A stretch of DNA of 64,000 nucleotides from Pseudovibrio sp. Tun.PSC04-5.I4 (GTDB lineage Bacteria; Pseudomonadota; Alphaproteobacteria; Rhizobiales; Stappiaceae): NCBI RefSeq assembly GCF_900104145.1, contig NZ_FNLB01000006.1, positions 1,199,001 through 1,263,000 of the forward strand, written 5' to 3'. A program made the position numbers and the translations under genes. The notes beneath the pieces are model-generated. The model worked only from the letters and a program-made list of their open reading frames with translations. It did not search any database and was not told the DNA's origin. How positions within the stretch are numbered: the stretch's first letter is position 1; every line of letters starts with the position of its first letter. Below are positions 1 through 8,185 of the stretch, piece by piece.

Positions 1-107
1 CCCGCCAGAACCTGTTCCGTCTGAGCAGCCAACCCGTTAAACCCGCGCCTCATATCTGTGACACCCGCAGCCAGCCAGATCTTAGCATCCGCCAAAACAG
101 GGATCAT
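1..107 (-). CDS. tnpB: IS66 family accessory protein TnpB, partial
   Basis: The first 35 codons read MIPVLADAKIWLAAGVTDMR and then RRGFNGLAAQTEQVL, the typical N-terminus of IS66 Orf2/TnpB with its G-V-T-D-M-R-R-G-F-(N/D)-G-L-A motif. The start ATG overlaps the tnpA stop by 4 bp (ATGA), the usual translational coupling in IS66 elements. The gene runs off the window edge, so its integrity cannot be judged. TnpB is needed for IS66 transposition together with TnpA and TnpC, but its biochemical role is not settled. Confidence 0.85.
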   Translation of the reverse strand, partial: MIPVLADAKIWLAAGVTDMRRGFNGLAAQTEQVLA

Positions 108-457
108 GCCGCAAGTCCTCGTGCCAGTTCCACAACAAAGCCTGCATCGACCCTATCGCTGATGGACAGCCTGCGCCCATTCTCAAGTATGATCTCTATG
201 CGCGCTTCTGACAGTGGGAAGGGGATGTCTTCCAGCGTCGGCGCATCTGTTACCTCAACGACTGCAAAGCCGGACGGATCCAGTGACCCATCCCTAAACC
301 GCTCATCCTGCCGCCATGCGTATATACGGCTGGCTAAAACGCCATGCCGCTTCGAGACCATAGGCACCGTCGTCCCTGCATTCAAGCTCTCCGCGACCAA
401 CTGCATCTTGAATGTATCCGAATATCTGGGCCCACTGCCACCACCATTCTTGCTCAC
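104..457 (-). CDS. tnpA: IS66 family protein TnpA (Orf1)
   Basis: A 117-residue protein with an N-terminal helix-turn-helix of the transposase IS3/IS66 Orf1 type: residues about 12-50 (YSDTFKMQLVAESL, then VPMVSKRHGVLASRIYAWR) fit the recognition helix pattern of family members. The C-terminal half carries the IEIILENGRRLSI segment usual for IS66 TnpA. It is followed by tnpB with a 4-bp overlap. No frameshift or internal stop is seen, so this copy could be functional if the rest of the element outside the window is intact. Confidence 0.88.
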   Translation of the reverse strand: MSKNGGGSGPRYSDTFKMQLVAESLNAGTTVPMVSKRHGVLASRIYAWRQDERFRDGSLDPSGFAVVEVTDAPTLEDIPFPLSEARIEIILENGRRLSISDRVDAGFVVELARGLAA

Positions 458-533
458 AGTAAATCTCCTGTTATCGCACCGAAAATCAGCGCCATCACGC
501 GAAAATGACAGGTCTCAGCAGGTTAAAAAAGAG

Positions 534-553
534 GGGGTTCCCTTGGTGCTTAC
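534..553 (-). repeat. Terminal inverted repeat of the IS66 element
   Basis: Read on the minus strand, the element starts GTAAGCACCAAGGGAACCCC. IS66 termini typically start GTAAGCG/A-CC followed by a G/A-rich stretch. The flanking sequence on the outer side is P450 coding sequence in frame, which places the junction at 553/554. The partner repeat is outside the window. Confidence 0.7.
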
Positions 554-1039
554 CCGGAAATTGACGTCAGCGACCAGAAAGTTGATCTCATCGGCCAGCT
601 GTATGGTCGCGCCGCTTTCAGCATGTTCTATAAAGCGTTCAACAAAAGAGTTAAGAGCTTCTTGAAGGTAACCGAAGGAAATACGCACACTCGTATTTGA
701 GAAGATTGGTGCAACCATCTCATGTTGGTCCTGCCATTCTACGCCTTCTGCAGAAACTAAACCATTATGTAGTATGGGTTTTAGTAGGTCAGCAATACCA
801 CCGCCCTTTGGAAAAATAGCTTGTTGCTCTTCCAGAACTCGGGACAGTAATTTAGGATCGTTTACGAGGAACTTGCGGGGGTCGTCGTCATCGAATTGGA
901 AAATAGCACACTCATAGAGCTCCTTTGGAATAACACCAAGAGGGTCTGAGCTCAGATAATTGCTAAAGTTCCTCCAGCCTTCTACTGCGTCTCCCGGAAA
1001 GGGCGCTGGTGGTCGATATAATGAAATCCTGTTTTCCAT
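554..1039 (-). pseudogene. Cytochrome P450, N-terminal fragment disrupted by IS66
   Basis: The 162 residues before the insertion resemble the N-terminal third of bacterial class I cytochromes P450 of the CYP4/CYP102-like type: a PPAPFPG start, a FLVNDPKLLSRVLEE segment, and the helix-C region GLVSAEGVEWQDQHEMVAPIFS with the W-x-x-x-(H/R) pattern that contacts a haem propionate. The I-helix, ExxR and haem-cysteine motifs are missing because the IS66 end at 553 interrupts the frame; the frame then runs 12 codons into the IS (stop at 515). The remainder of the gene is probably beyond the far end of the element. No redox partner gene is in view. Confidence 0.82.
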
Positions 1040-1753
1040 TATCTACATTCATGTTGCGGCGGAAATTGAAACAACTCCGCACATTTCCCAACATTATCAG
1101 CATCTGCCGACAGAAGAAGCAGGTGAGAACCCATGCGTAATCACGCTTTGCGGAAATATAGAACAGCCCTCTTATAGATTTGCTTTCTGGACACAACAAA
1201 TTTTGTTTGATTGCTAATCAAGAGGAATTACTTCGAGTTACCAAAGGCTTCGCACAGTAATTTGAGCGGTGCAAATAATAACTAGAACAGATAATGGCAC
1301 TCATTTAGCTTCGTGAGCTGAAGGTAAATTGAGTATTGCCTTCTAGGCGAAATGACGCTTCGTCTTTTTATGGGTAGAAAACGGTTATATGGAGACCAAC
1401 ACTAAGCAGGCGTTGTGCGCTGAGGCTGACTGCAAAAAAACATTTTGCAACTGGTCTCAGAGCACACCAAAAGATGTCGCAGGCTAGGCGCACTTTCTGC
1501 ATTCAGTGAATAAACTTCAGCCGGAGAGCACACATATCCCCAAGCAGATTACCTGAGACACTATTGCCTAAATGAGGAAGAGATCATTCAAAAATGGCAT
1601 CGGGACTCCTCGCAAATCACCACAGCTTTTAATAATAACTGATTGTGCCGGCTAATATTTTTCAAATCGCGTCAGTATCCCGCTGAACTTGTAGGGCCAA
1701 ACAAGAGCGCTGATTTAGAATAATTATGATATTTCACTTCGTTCGAATACTGA
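1040..1753. other. Intergenic region without a supported gene
   Basis: This 0.7-kb stretch separates the broken P450 gene from the ribose operon. Short open frames exist on both strands but none shows a ribosome binding site or a recognisable protein. The last 80 bases should hold the rbs promoter, including an A/T-rich segment around 1717-1732. I see no RNA gene or terminator that I can defend. Confidence 0.5.
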
Positions 1754-1780
1754 CGCAAACGGTTGCGCAAACGGTTGCGC
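1754..1780 (+). promoter_or_regulatory. Tandem LacI/RbsR-type operators upstream of rbsD
   Basis: The 12-mer GCAAACGGTTGC occurs twice, head to tail with no gap, at 1755-1766 and 1767-1778. Each copy has the imperfect dyad GCAAAC-GGTTGC with a central CpG, the hallmark of LacI-family operators; the second copy extends to a 16-bp near-palindrome GCGCAAACGGTTGCGC (1765-1780). The site is 59-85 bp in front of the rbsD start. The LacI-family regulator encoded in the same operon (5726-6721) is the obvious candidate ligand-responsive repressor. The binding assignment is inference from motif and position. Confidence 0.75.
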
Positions 1781-1838
1781 GAGTCGTTTGTGCCTGATAT
1801 CTTATTCTCAGGTCGGGAGACGATGGGGGATTTCCGCA

Positions 1839-2258
1839 ATGAAGAAGGGCGTACTTTTAAACGCTCCGGTATCCGGTATTATTTCTCATATGGGCCATGG
1901 TGATGGTCTGTGTGTTGGAGATGCAGGCTTGCCAATTCCGCAAAACGTTATGCGGATTGATCTTGCAGTTATGCGAGGTTTACCAGCAATGCTTGAAACG
2001 GCCAAAGCGATCACTGATGAAATGCAGGTTGAACGCGTTGTGATAGCGGACGAATTGGTAGAGCAGCAGCCAGCTTATCATCTCAGAGTTCTGACACTCA
2101 TTGCTGAGATATCTAAGCAGCAAAATACCCGAGTGGAAATTTCGAGTGTATCCCACGATGCTTTCAAAGCACTGACAGCCGACTGTCGGGCTGTTGTCCG
2201 CACCGGCGAATGTACTCCATACGCAAATATTATTTTTTATTCGGGCGTCGCGTTTTAG
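1839..2258 (+). CDS. rbsD: D-ribose pyranase
   Basis: RbsD interconverts the beta-pyran and beta-furan forms of D-ribose so that ribokinase gets the furanose. From the chosen start (MKKGVLLNAP) the protein has 139 residues, the length of E. coli RbsD, and shows the catalytic-region His20 in SHMGHGD, the DAGLPIP motif and the C-terminal RTGECTPYANIIFYSGVAF block. An upstream in-frame start at 1788 would add 17 residues not found in the family; the ATG at 1839 follows a GGGGGA ribosome binding site. First gene of the rbs operon, 40 bp before rbsA. Confidence 0.95.
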   Translation: MKKGVLLNAPVSGIISHMGHGDGLCVGDAGLPIPQNVMRIDLAVMRGLPAMLETAKAITDEMQVERVVIADELVEQQPAYHLRVLTLIAEISKQQNTRVEISSVSHDAFKALTADCRAVVRTGECTPYANIIFYSGVAF

Positions 2259-2298
2259 CAAGCACGAGCATTCTTAAAACCTAAGAAGAGGACATAGA

Positions 2299-3792
2299 GT
2301 GACAACCCTTCTAGAACTGCAAGGAATTGAGAAATCCTTTTCTGGAGTGCACGTGCTCAAATCTGTCGATTTCACCATTCATGCGGGCCGCGTTGTTGCG
2401 CTTGCAGGGGAGAACGGGGCAGGCAAATCTACGCTCATGAAGATCATAGCTGGCATCTATGGACGCGATGCAGGCAAGGTGGTGTTCAAGGGCAATGAAG
2501 TTGAATTTAACACTGCGCGCCAGTCCATGGATGCAGGCATAGGCATTATTCACCAGGAACTTAATCTTCTCCCAGAACTGAGTGTTGCAGAAAATATTTT
2601 TCTTGGCCGTGAACCAACCAGGTTTGGTCGCATTCAGTGGGATGTAATTGACCGTGAAGCCCGCAAGTGGCTAGGGCAGTTGAAGCAGGATATCGATCCG
2701 CGTATGCTTCTTGGAAAGCTCTCCATAGCCCAACAACAAATGGTTGAAATTGCGCGTGCATTGTCTCTCAATGCTGAAGTGATCATCATGGATGAACCAA
2801 CAGATGCGCTCACCGATATTGAAACAGCGATCCTGTTTGAAGTTGTAGGCGAGCTCCGCAACCAAGGCAAAGGGTTGGTTTTCATCTCGCATCGTTTGGG
2901 TGAAATTTTCCAGATGTGTGATGACATCGCCATCTTGCGTGATGGGCAGATGGTGCATCAAGGGCCTGTGAGCGAGATCACTGAGGATGACCTCATCCGC
3001 TATATGGTTGGCCGCGAGCTCTCTGATCAATATCCTTTTGTTCCAGCTGCACCGGGCGAAATTCGTCTGGAGGTCGAAAAACTCACCGCTCATGGGACCA
3101 ACGATATTTCATTTTCCGCACATGCAGGCGAGGTCGTTGGCTTTGCAGGTCTTGTTGGAGCAGGGCGTACGGAACTTGCAAAAGCGATATTTGGCGCAAA
3201 TCCAATCGAGAGCGGAATTGTTAAAGTCGATGGCGCCGAAATTCGCCTTAGATCACCGCAGGATGGCGTAAAAGCGCGCATTGGATATGTCACCGAAGAC
3301 CGCAAACACGAAGGTTTGGTGCAATCTCAAGAGCTTGGCCGCAACATGTCTTTGAGTGGACTTGAAAGGTTTTGTAACAGCCTGGGTATCGTCAACAAAG
3401 CCGCAGAAGCCGTTACGATCAGCGAATATATCAAAGCGTTCGCCATCAAAACACGAGATGCAAATACAATTATCTCCAATCTGTCTGGTGGTAACCAGCA
3501 GAAGGTCTCAATCGCCAAATCTCTCGTACACGAACCAACCGTTCTCATTCTTGATGAGCCGACGCGCGGGGTTGATGTAGGTGCTAAGCGCGAAATCTAT
3601 TCTTTGATTAACACACTGAAAGCACAGGGCCTGTGCATTTTGCTGGTGTCCTCAGATATGCCAGAGCTCCTCGGCATTTCTGATCGAATTCTGGTGTTGT
3701 CAGACGGGAAGCTGACAGGCGAATTTGAACGGGCTGATGCCACTCAGGAAAACATAATGCGCTGCGCCGTTGCAGGCCAGATAAACGGGTAA
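2299..3792 (+). CDS. rbsA: Ribose ABC transporter ATP-binding protein
   Basis: A 497-residue tandem ATPase of the carbohydrate uptake transporter-2 type. The first cassette has Walker A GENGAGKS (37-44), a LSIAQQQMVEI signature and Walker B IIMDEPT. The second has a degenerate Walker A (VGAGRTE), the signature LSGGNQQKV and LILDEPTRGVDVGAK. This asymmetry is normal in RbsA. Translation starts at GTG, 6-16 bp after AGAAGAGGAC. The protein energises import by the RbsC permease (5 bp downstream) from ribose-loaded RbsB. Confidence 0.95.
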   Translation: MTTLLELQGIEKSFSGVHVLKSVDFTIHAGRVVALAGENGAGKSTLMKIIAGIYGRDAGKVVFKGNEVEFNTARQSMDAGIGIIHQELNLLPELSVAENIFLGREPTRFGRIQWDVIDREARKWLGQLKQDIDPRMLLGKLSIAQQQMVEIARALSLNAEVIIMDEPTDALTDIETAILFEVVGELRNQGKGLVFISHRLGEIFQMCDDIAILRDGQMVHQGPVSEITEDDLIRYMVGRELSDQYPFVPAAPGEIRLEVEKLTAHGTNDISFSAHAGEVVGFAGLVGAGRTELAKAIFGANPIESGIVKVDGAEIRLRSPQDGVKARIGYVTEDRKHEGLVQSQELGRNMSLSGLERFCNSLGIVNKAAEAVTISEYIKAFAIKTRDANTIISNLSGGNQQKVSIAKSLVHEPTVLILDEPTRGVDVGAKREIYSLINTLKAQGLCILLVSSDMPELLGISDRILVLSDGKLTGEFERADATQENIMRCAVAGQING

Positions 3793-3797
3793 ACCAC

Positions 3798-4742
3798 ATG
3801 AAACTCAACGAGTTCCTCAGTGAAAATAAGTCTCTGATTGGCCTGATTATTCTTATGGCCTTCGTCTCTCTTGCCAATGCCAATTTCCTTGGTGTTGACA
3901 ATATGCTCAACATTTTACGCCAGACCTCCATCAACGCCATCATTGCAATGGGAATGACCTTTGTCATTCTAACTGCAGGCATTGACCTGTCCGTTGGGTC
4001 TATCCTTGCGTTTGCTGGTGCCATTTGTGCCAGCTTGATTGGTTTGGATACGCCATTGGTGATTGCGCTTGTCGCAACGCTCTGCGTTGGTGCTGCTCTT
4101 GGCGCAACCAGCGGCGTTATCATCAGCTATTTCAACGTCCAGCCGTTCATCGCCACGCTCGTCGGTATGACCATGATCCGCGGTGCTACGCTGGTCTATA
4201 CGCAAGGCCGCCCAATTTCTACGGGCGACTATGATGTTGCGGAAAGCTTCTATCAGTTCGGAGCAGGCTATCTCTTCGGTATTCCCCACCCTGTAATCGT
4301 GATGGCGATCATCTTTGCACTCTGCTGGTTCTTGCTCTCACAGACCCGTTTTGGCCGCTACGTCTATGCCATTGGCGGCAATGAGAACGTGGCTCGTCTG
4401 TCCGGCATCAATGTCAAAAAGGTCAAGATTGCTGTGTATGCCCTCAGCGGCGCACTGGCAGCGCTCGCAGGCATCATTTTAACAGCTCGCCTTGAATCTG
4501 CACAGCCAACAGCAGGCCTTGGGTACGAGTTGGACGCCATTGCAGCTGTAGTCCTGGGCGGAACCAGTCTGGCTGGCGGTAAAGGCCGTATTTTCGGCAC
4601 CATTATTGGTGCCCTTATTATTGGTGTGTTGAACAACGCACTGAATATTATGGATGTTTCATCCTACTACCAGATGATCGCCAAAGGTGCGGTTATTCTT
4701 CTTGCGGTTGTCGTTGACAGCCGTGGCAAAGCAAATGCTTAA
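3798..4742 (+). CDS. rbsC: Ribose ABC transporter permease
   Basis: A 314-residue inner-membrane protein rich in hydrophobic helices, with the family blocks MTFVILTAGIDLSVGSILAF (55-74 approx.), FNVQPFIATLVGM, RFGRYVYAIGGNE(N)VARLSGI and the C-terminal ELDAIAAVVLGGTSLAGGKG loop that contacts the ATPase. It begins 5 bp after rbsA and is 31 bp ahead of rbsB, so it belongs to the same transcript. It forms the ribose translocation path as a dimer. No anomalies are visible. Confidence 0.95.
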   Translation: MKLNEFLSENKSLIGLIILMAFVSLANANFLGVDNMLNILRQTSINAIIAMGMTFVILTAGIDLSVGSILAFAGAICASLIGLDTPLVIALVATLCVGAALGATSGVIISYFNVQPFIATLVGMTMIRGATLVYTQGRPISTGDYDVAESFYQFGAGYLFGIPHPVIVMAIIFALCWFLLSQTRFGRYVYAIGGNENVARLSGINVKKVKIAVYALSGALAALAGIILTARLESAQPTAGLGYELDAIAAVVLGGTSLAGGKGRIFGTIIGALIIGVLNNALNIMDVSSYYQMIAKGAVILLAVVVDSRGKANA

Positions 4743-4773
4743 GCAAAACAACTTGACACTTGGGAGGTTACCT

Positions 4774-5655
4774 ATGAAAAAAATTATTAGTTTGGCAGCT
4801 GGTGCAGCACTTCTTCTTGGCTCAACAACAGCGTCTATGGCGCAGGACACACTGGCACTGGTCGTGTCCACTTTGAACAACCCGTTCTTCGTAACTTTGA
4901 AGGAAGGTGCTGAAGCACGCGCAAACGAACTTGGTTACAAGATCGTTGTTCTCGACAGCCAGAACGATCCAGCAAAAGAACTGGCAAACGTTGAAGACGT
5001 GCTGAGCAAAAATATTGCTTTGTTGCTCATCAACCCAACTGACTCTGATGCAGTTTCCAGCTCCATCCGCGCTGCAAATCGCAAAGGCGTTCCAGTTGTC
5101 ACCCTTGACCGAGGTGCTAACCGAGGTAAAGTTGTGTCTCACGTTGCCTCAGACAATATTCTGGGCGGCGAAATGGCGGGCGAGCTGATCGTTGAAACAC
5201 TTCGCGGCAGTGGCAAGGTTGTTGAACTGGAAGGCGTTCCAGGAACGTCTGCTGCGCGTGATCGCGGTGCAGGATTCAGGAAAGCAATGTTTGGTGCTTC
5301 CGGTATTGAAGTTGTGGCTGTACAGCCTGCCGATTTTGACCGCACCAAAGGTCTGAACGTCATGGAGAACATCCTGCAGGCACAGCCAGAAATCAACGCT
5401 GTCTTTGCTCACAATGATGAAATGGCTCTGGGTGCAATCAAGGCGATTGAAGGAGCTAATCGCGACATCCTTGTTGTTGGCTTTGATGGAACTGAAGATG
5501 GCGTAAAAGCTGTTGAAGAAGGTACAATGCTGGCAACCGTAGCGCAGCAGGCTGGCATGATCGGCTCCATCGGCGTAGACATTGCGGATAAAGTTCTTAA
5601 GGGTGAAAAAGTTGATACGTACACCCCAGTAGCACTAAAGCTGGTTACCAAGTAA
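4774..5655 (+). CDS. rbsB: Periplasmic ribose-binding protein
   Basis: A 293-residue type-1 periplasmic binding protein. The start ATG at 4774 follows a GGGAGG site by 6 bp and gives a clear Sec signal peptide MKKIISLAAGAALLLGSTTASMA cleaved before QDTLAL; an earlier in-frame start at 4687 lies inside rbsC and would bury the signal. Ligand-site segments match RbsB: STLNNPFF, NPTDSDAV, TLDRGANRG, FAHNDEMALGA and VGFDGTEDG. It delivers ribose to RbsAC. A strong hairpin follows the stop codon, which may favour higher amounts of the upstream message. Confidence 0.95.
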   Translation: MKKIISLAAGAALLLGSTTASMAQDTLALVVSTLNNPFFVTLKEGAEARANELGYKIVVLDSQNDPAKELANVEDVLSKNIALLLINPTDSDAVSSSIRAANRKGVPVVTLDRGANRGKVVSHVASDNILGGEMAGELIVETLRGSGKVVELEGVPGTSAARDRGAGFRKAMFGASGIEVVAVQPADFDRTKGLNVMENILQAQPEINAVFAHNDEMALGAIKAIEGANRDILVVGFDGTEDGVKAVEEGTMLATVAQQAGMIGSIGVDIADKVLKGEKVDTYTPVALKLVTK

Positions 5656-5679
5656 ACCTCAGTATCTATAGTACAAAAA

Positions 5680-5703
5680 GGGTCTGGCGTATGCGCCGGG
5701 CCC
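5680..5703 (+). other. Intercistronic hairpin between rbsB and rbsR
   Basis: Ten base pairs (two G-U) between GGGTCTGGCG (5680-5689) and CGCCGGGCCC (5694-5703) close a TATG tetraloop. No U tract follows on the plus strand, so it is unlikely to be a full terminator. Such hairpins behind binding-protein genes often protect the upstream mRNA from 3' decay, which would raise RbsB over RbsR and RbsK; that role is inferred. Confidence 0.6.
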
Positions 5704-5725
5704 ATTGTCCTAAACCGGAGTTAAA

Positions 5726-6721
5726 ATGGTCAGTATCAAGGATGTTGCACAGGTTGCGGGCGTTTCCGTCTCTACAGTGTCTCATGTTATCAATGAGACC
5801 CGCTTTGTTGCTCCCCTGACCAAACAACGGGTGATTGAGGCAATCAAAAACCTCGGGTTTCAACCAAGTATGATGGCCCGTGCCTTGAAGGTAAAACGCA
5901 CCAACATCATCGGTATGCTGGTATCTTCAAGCTCCAACCCATTTTTTGCAGATGTCGTTCGCGGTGTCGAAGAGGGATGCTACCAACACAATTTCAGCCT
6001 GATCCTGTGTAATTCAGGTCATCAACCAGATAGACAGCTTGCCAATCTAACGACGCTTCTTCAGCGCCGCATTGATGCGCTTCTGGTGATGACCACCAAA
6101 ACGGATCCGGCTCTTTACGATCAGCTTAGCAAACTGGGCAAGCTGCCAAAGGCGATTTTGGACTCCGCACCCCATCCAAATGCGTGCACCTTGCAGGATG
6201 ATTCCGTCCTCGGTGGCCGTATCGCGACAAAACATCTGATTGACCGCGGCCTGACAAAGATCGGGTGTCTAATGGGGCCGGATGACCATCCAAGATCTAT
6301 CGAGCGCCTACAAGGTTTCAAAACGGCGATGGAGGCCGCTCATCTGCCCATAAATGAGAATTGGCTGGCGGCTGGAATGCTCACTGCTTCTGGCGGCTAT
6401 GAGGCGATGAAACAAATTCTGGCATTAGAGACGAGACCAGATGCTATCTTCGCATTCAACGACCTTATGGCTATGGGGGCTTACAGGGCGGTGCAGGAGC
6501 AGGGGCTCTCCATTCCGCAGGATATGTCCATTGTTGGTTACGATGATGTTGAATATGCCTCCTATATGTCTCCAGCACTGACCACCATTAAACAACCAAG
6601 CTTTGAACTCGGCTTAAGCGCTGCAGAAACCTTGATCAGTCATCTTGAAGAAAAAACTGAAATGCCGCCGGTGGTTCAATTGGTTCCGGAACTCATTATG
6701 CGCAACTCTGTCAAACACTAG
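5726..6721 (+). CDS. rbsR: LacI-family ribose operon repressor
   Basis: A 331-residue regulator with an N-terminal LacI helix-turn-helix (residues 1-50: MVSIKDVAQVAGVSVSTVSHVIN, hinge helix near PSMMARALK) and a periplasmic-binding-protein-like sensor domain (NIIGMLVSSSSNPFF through SIVGYDDVEYASYMSPALTTI). It lies between rbsB and rbsK, 9 bp before rbsK. It most likely binds the tandem operators at 1754-1780 and is released by ribose, giving negative autoregulation. The effector is inferred from the operon, not from the binding pocket. Confidence 0.9.
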   Translation: MVSIKDVAQVAGVSVSTVSHVINETRFVAPLTKQRVIEAIKNLGFQPSMMARALKVKRTNIIGMLVSSSSNPFFADVVRGVEEGCYQHNFSLILCNSGHQPDRQLANLTTLLQRRIDALLVMTTKTDPALYDQLSKLGKLPKAILDSAPHPNACTLQDDSVLGGRIATKHLIDRGLTKIGCLMGPDDHPRSIERLQGFKTAMEAAHLPINENWLAAGMLTASGGYEAMKQILALETRPDAIFAFNDLMAMGAYRAVQEQGLSIPQDMSIVGYDDVEYASYMSPALTTIKQPSFELGLSAAETLISHLEEKTEMPPVVQLVPELIMRNSVKH

Positions 6722-6730
6722 GAATACCTC

Positions 6731-7645
6731 ATGTCTATCGTCATCGTTGGCAGCATAAACGTCGACATTACAACGCGTTCTGAAAAACTTCCGCGACCTG
6801 GTGAAACACTGCATGGTGACAGCTACTCAATTAACTTGGGCGGTAAGGGCTGCAATCAAGCTGTTGCTGTTTCCAAGCTTGGCGGCGATGTGCAACTGGT
6901 CGGGCGTATCGGCAAAGACGGTTTTGGGGATATCGCTGAGACCCAGTTAAAAGATATGGGCGTTGCAACTGATCACGTCTTAAAAGATGAGAACAACGGC
7001 ACAGGTATCGCGGTCATCGGTGTTGATGCAAACTCGGAAAACTGCATCACTGTTGTTGGCGGTGCGAATATGGCGGTCAGTAGCTCTGATATAACGCAGA
7101 ATAAAGAGCTGCTTGAGAATGCTAAGCTTTTGATGCTGCAGTTGGAGATACCAGCACAAACGTGTCTGGCAGCGGCAAAGGCCGTACAGGCCTCAGGTGG
7201 CCGAGTAGTCTTTGACCCAGCTCCAGCCCCAGTTCATGGTTTGCCAGAAGGTTTTTTGCGCCATGTCGACGTGATCACACCCAATGAGACAGAAACTGAA
7301 GTCTTGACCGGGTTTAAGCCAACCAACCCGCAAGAAGCTGCAAAAGCTGCAGATTTACTGCGCCAAATGGGTGTTCCGGCAGCTGTGGTAAAGCTTGGGG
7401 CTCACGGTGTCTACTTTAAGGATGAAACAAGCGAAGGTTTTGTAAAGCCGTACAAGGTCGATAGCATTGATTCCGTGGCAGCGGGAGATTGTTTCAACGG
7501 TGGCTTGGCCTACGCACTATCACAGGGCAAAAACCTAGGTGATGCCGTGCGGTTTGCTGCTGCGTGTGGTGCGCTTTCGACGACAAAGCGTGGGGCTGCA
7601 ACATCAGCACCAACACTCAAAGAAGTCGAAGAATTGATGGGCTGA
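6731..7645 (+). CDS. rbsK: Ribokinase
   Basis: PfkB-family sugar kinase of 304 residues that phosphorylates D-ribose to ribose 5-phosphate. Visible family features are the N-terminal GSINVDITTR, the glycine pair motif NLGGKGCNQAVA (about 38-50), the VTPNETE segment (ITPNETETE) and the C-terminal anion-hole/catalytic motif AAGDCFNGGLA with the base Asp; AAGD rather than GAGD is also found in the E. coli enzyme. Last gene of the rbs operon; a perfect 11-bp inverted repeat follows 14 bp after the stop codon. Confidence 0.94.
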   Translation: MSIVIVGSINVDITTRSEKLPRPGETLHGDSYSINLGGKGCNQAVAVSKLGGDVQLVGRIGKDGFGDIAETQLKDMGVATDHVLKDENNGTGIAVIGVDANSENCITVVGGANMAVSSSDITQNKELLENAKLLMLQLEIPAQTCLAAAKAVQASGGRVVFDPAPAPVHGLPEGFLRHVDVITPNETETEVLTGFKPTNPQEAAKAADLLRQMGVPAAVVKLGAHGVYFKDETSEGFVKPYKVDSIDSVAAGDCFNGGLAYALSQGKNLGDAVRFAAACGALSTTKRGAATSAPTLKEVEELMG

Positions 7646-7659
7646 ACATAACTTGAATA

Positions 7660-7693
7660 AGCTGGGGTTGGCAGCCTTTATGCAACCCCAGCT
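7660..7693. terminator. Hairpin between convergent rbsK and queF
   Basis: Perfect 11-bp inverted repeat AGCTGGGGTTG (7660-7670) and CAACCCCAGCT (7683-7693) with a 12-nt loop, placed between the stop codons of two convergent genes. Neither side has a good U run, so termination may depend on other factors or the hairpin may act as an mRNA 3'-end stabiliser for both transcripts. Confidence 0.6.
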
Positions 7694-7701
7694 GAATTGG
7701 A

Positions 7702-8169
7702 TTAGCCGCGCCCGCGGTAAGTTGGAACACCTTGTTCTGGAATCCAAACCCCTTTTGGCGCTTCTCCAGTTTGATAAAACACATCAATTGGAATGCCGCC
7801 GCGTGGATACCAGTAGCCACCAATGCGCAGCCAGATCGGGTTGAGCGTATCAACGATCCGCTTACCAATGGAAACGGTGCAATCTTCGTGGAAGGCACCG
7901 TGATTGCGGAATGATGTAAGGAAGAGTTTGAGAGACTTGCTCTCCACCAACCACTCATCCGGGACATAATCAATCACGAGATGCGCAAAATCAGGTTGCC
8001 CGGTAATTGGACACAAAGAGGTGAACTCTGGTGCCGTAAACCGGATGGCATAGCGCGTGCTCTGTTGTGGGTTTGGCACTTTTTCCAGAACGGCTTCCTC
8101 TGGAGATTGGGGCTGCACTGTTGCACCGCCCAACATGGTCAGGTTCTTGTAAATATCGGATTTGCTCAT
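7702..8169 (-). CDS. queF: preQ0 reductase (NADPH-dependent 7-cyano-7-deazaguanine reductase)
   Basis: QueF reduces the nitrile of preQ0 to the amine preQ1, the base inserted into tRNA by Tgt. From MSKSDIYKNL the protein has 155 residues, the size of the single-domain type. The catalytic Cys53 is in FTSLCPITGQPDFAH, with Asp60, the QueF motif ESKSLKLFL (76-84) and the FRNHGAFHE substrate loop. A longer frame up to 8274 overlaps queE and lacks family similarity; the ATG at 8169 has an AGAAG site and sits 16 bp after queE. Confidence 0.94.
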   Translation of the reverse strand: MSKSDIYKNLTMLGGATVQPQSPEEAVLEKVPNPQQSTRYAIRFTAPEFTSLCPITGQPDFAHLVIDYVPDEWLVESKSLKLFLTSFRNHGAFHEDCTVSIGKRIVDTLNPIWLRIGGYWYPRGGIPIDVFYQTGEAPKGVWIPEQGVPTYRGRG

Positions 8170-8185
8170 AATCTTCTCGTTTTTA

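Larger units (their letters stand above)
1..553 (-). mobile_element. IS66-family insertion sequence, right part only
   Basis: The segment holds the start of an IS66 tnpB and a complete tnpA, both reading toward the window edge, and ends at a terminal sequence that begins GTAAGCACC on the minus strand, as expected for IS66-family ends. The element continues past base 1, so the tnpC transposase and the other end are not visible. The boundary at 553 falls inside a cytochrome P450 reading frame, which shows the element is an insertion. IS66 elements usually duplicate 8 bp of target; the candidate 8 bp next to this end is 554-561 (ccggaaat on the plus strand). The second copy should lie outside the window. 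Confidence 0.85.

Noticed and set aside
162..665. 167-codon plus-strand frame over the IS66/P450 junction
   Set aside because: It is antisense to tnpA and the P450 fragment, and the translated sequence shows no family similarity or ribosome binding site.
963..1199. Minus-strand frame upstream of the P450 start
   Set aside because: Overlaps the P450 N-terminus in another register and has no recognisable product.
7422..7520. rbsK AAGD instead of GAGD as a damaged active site
   Set aside because: E. coli ribokinase also has AAGD, and the catalytic Asp is retained, so this is normal for the subfamily.
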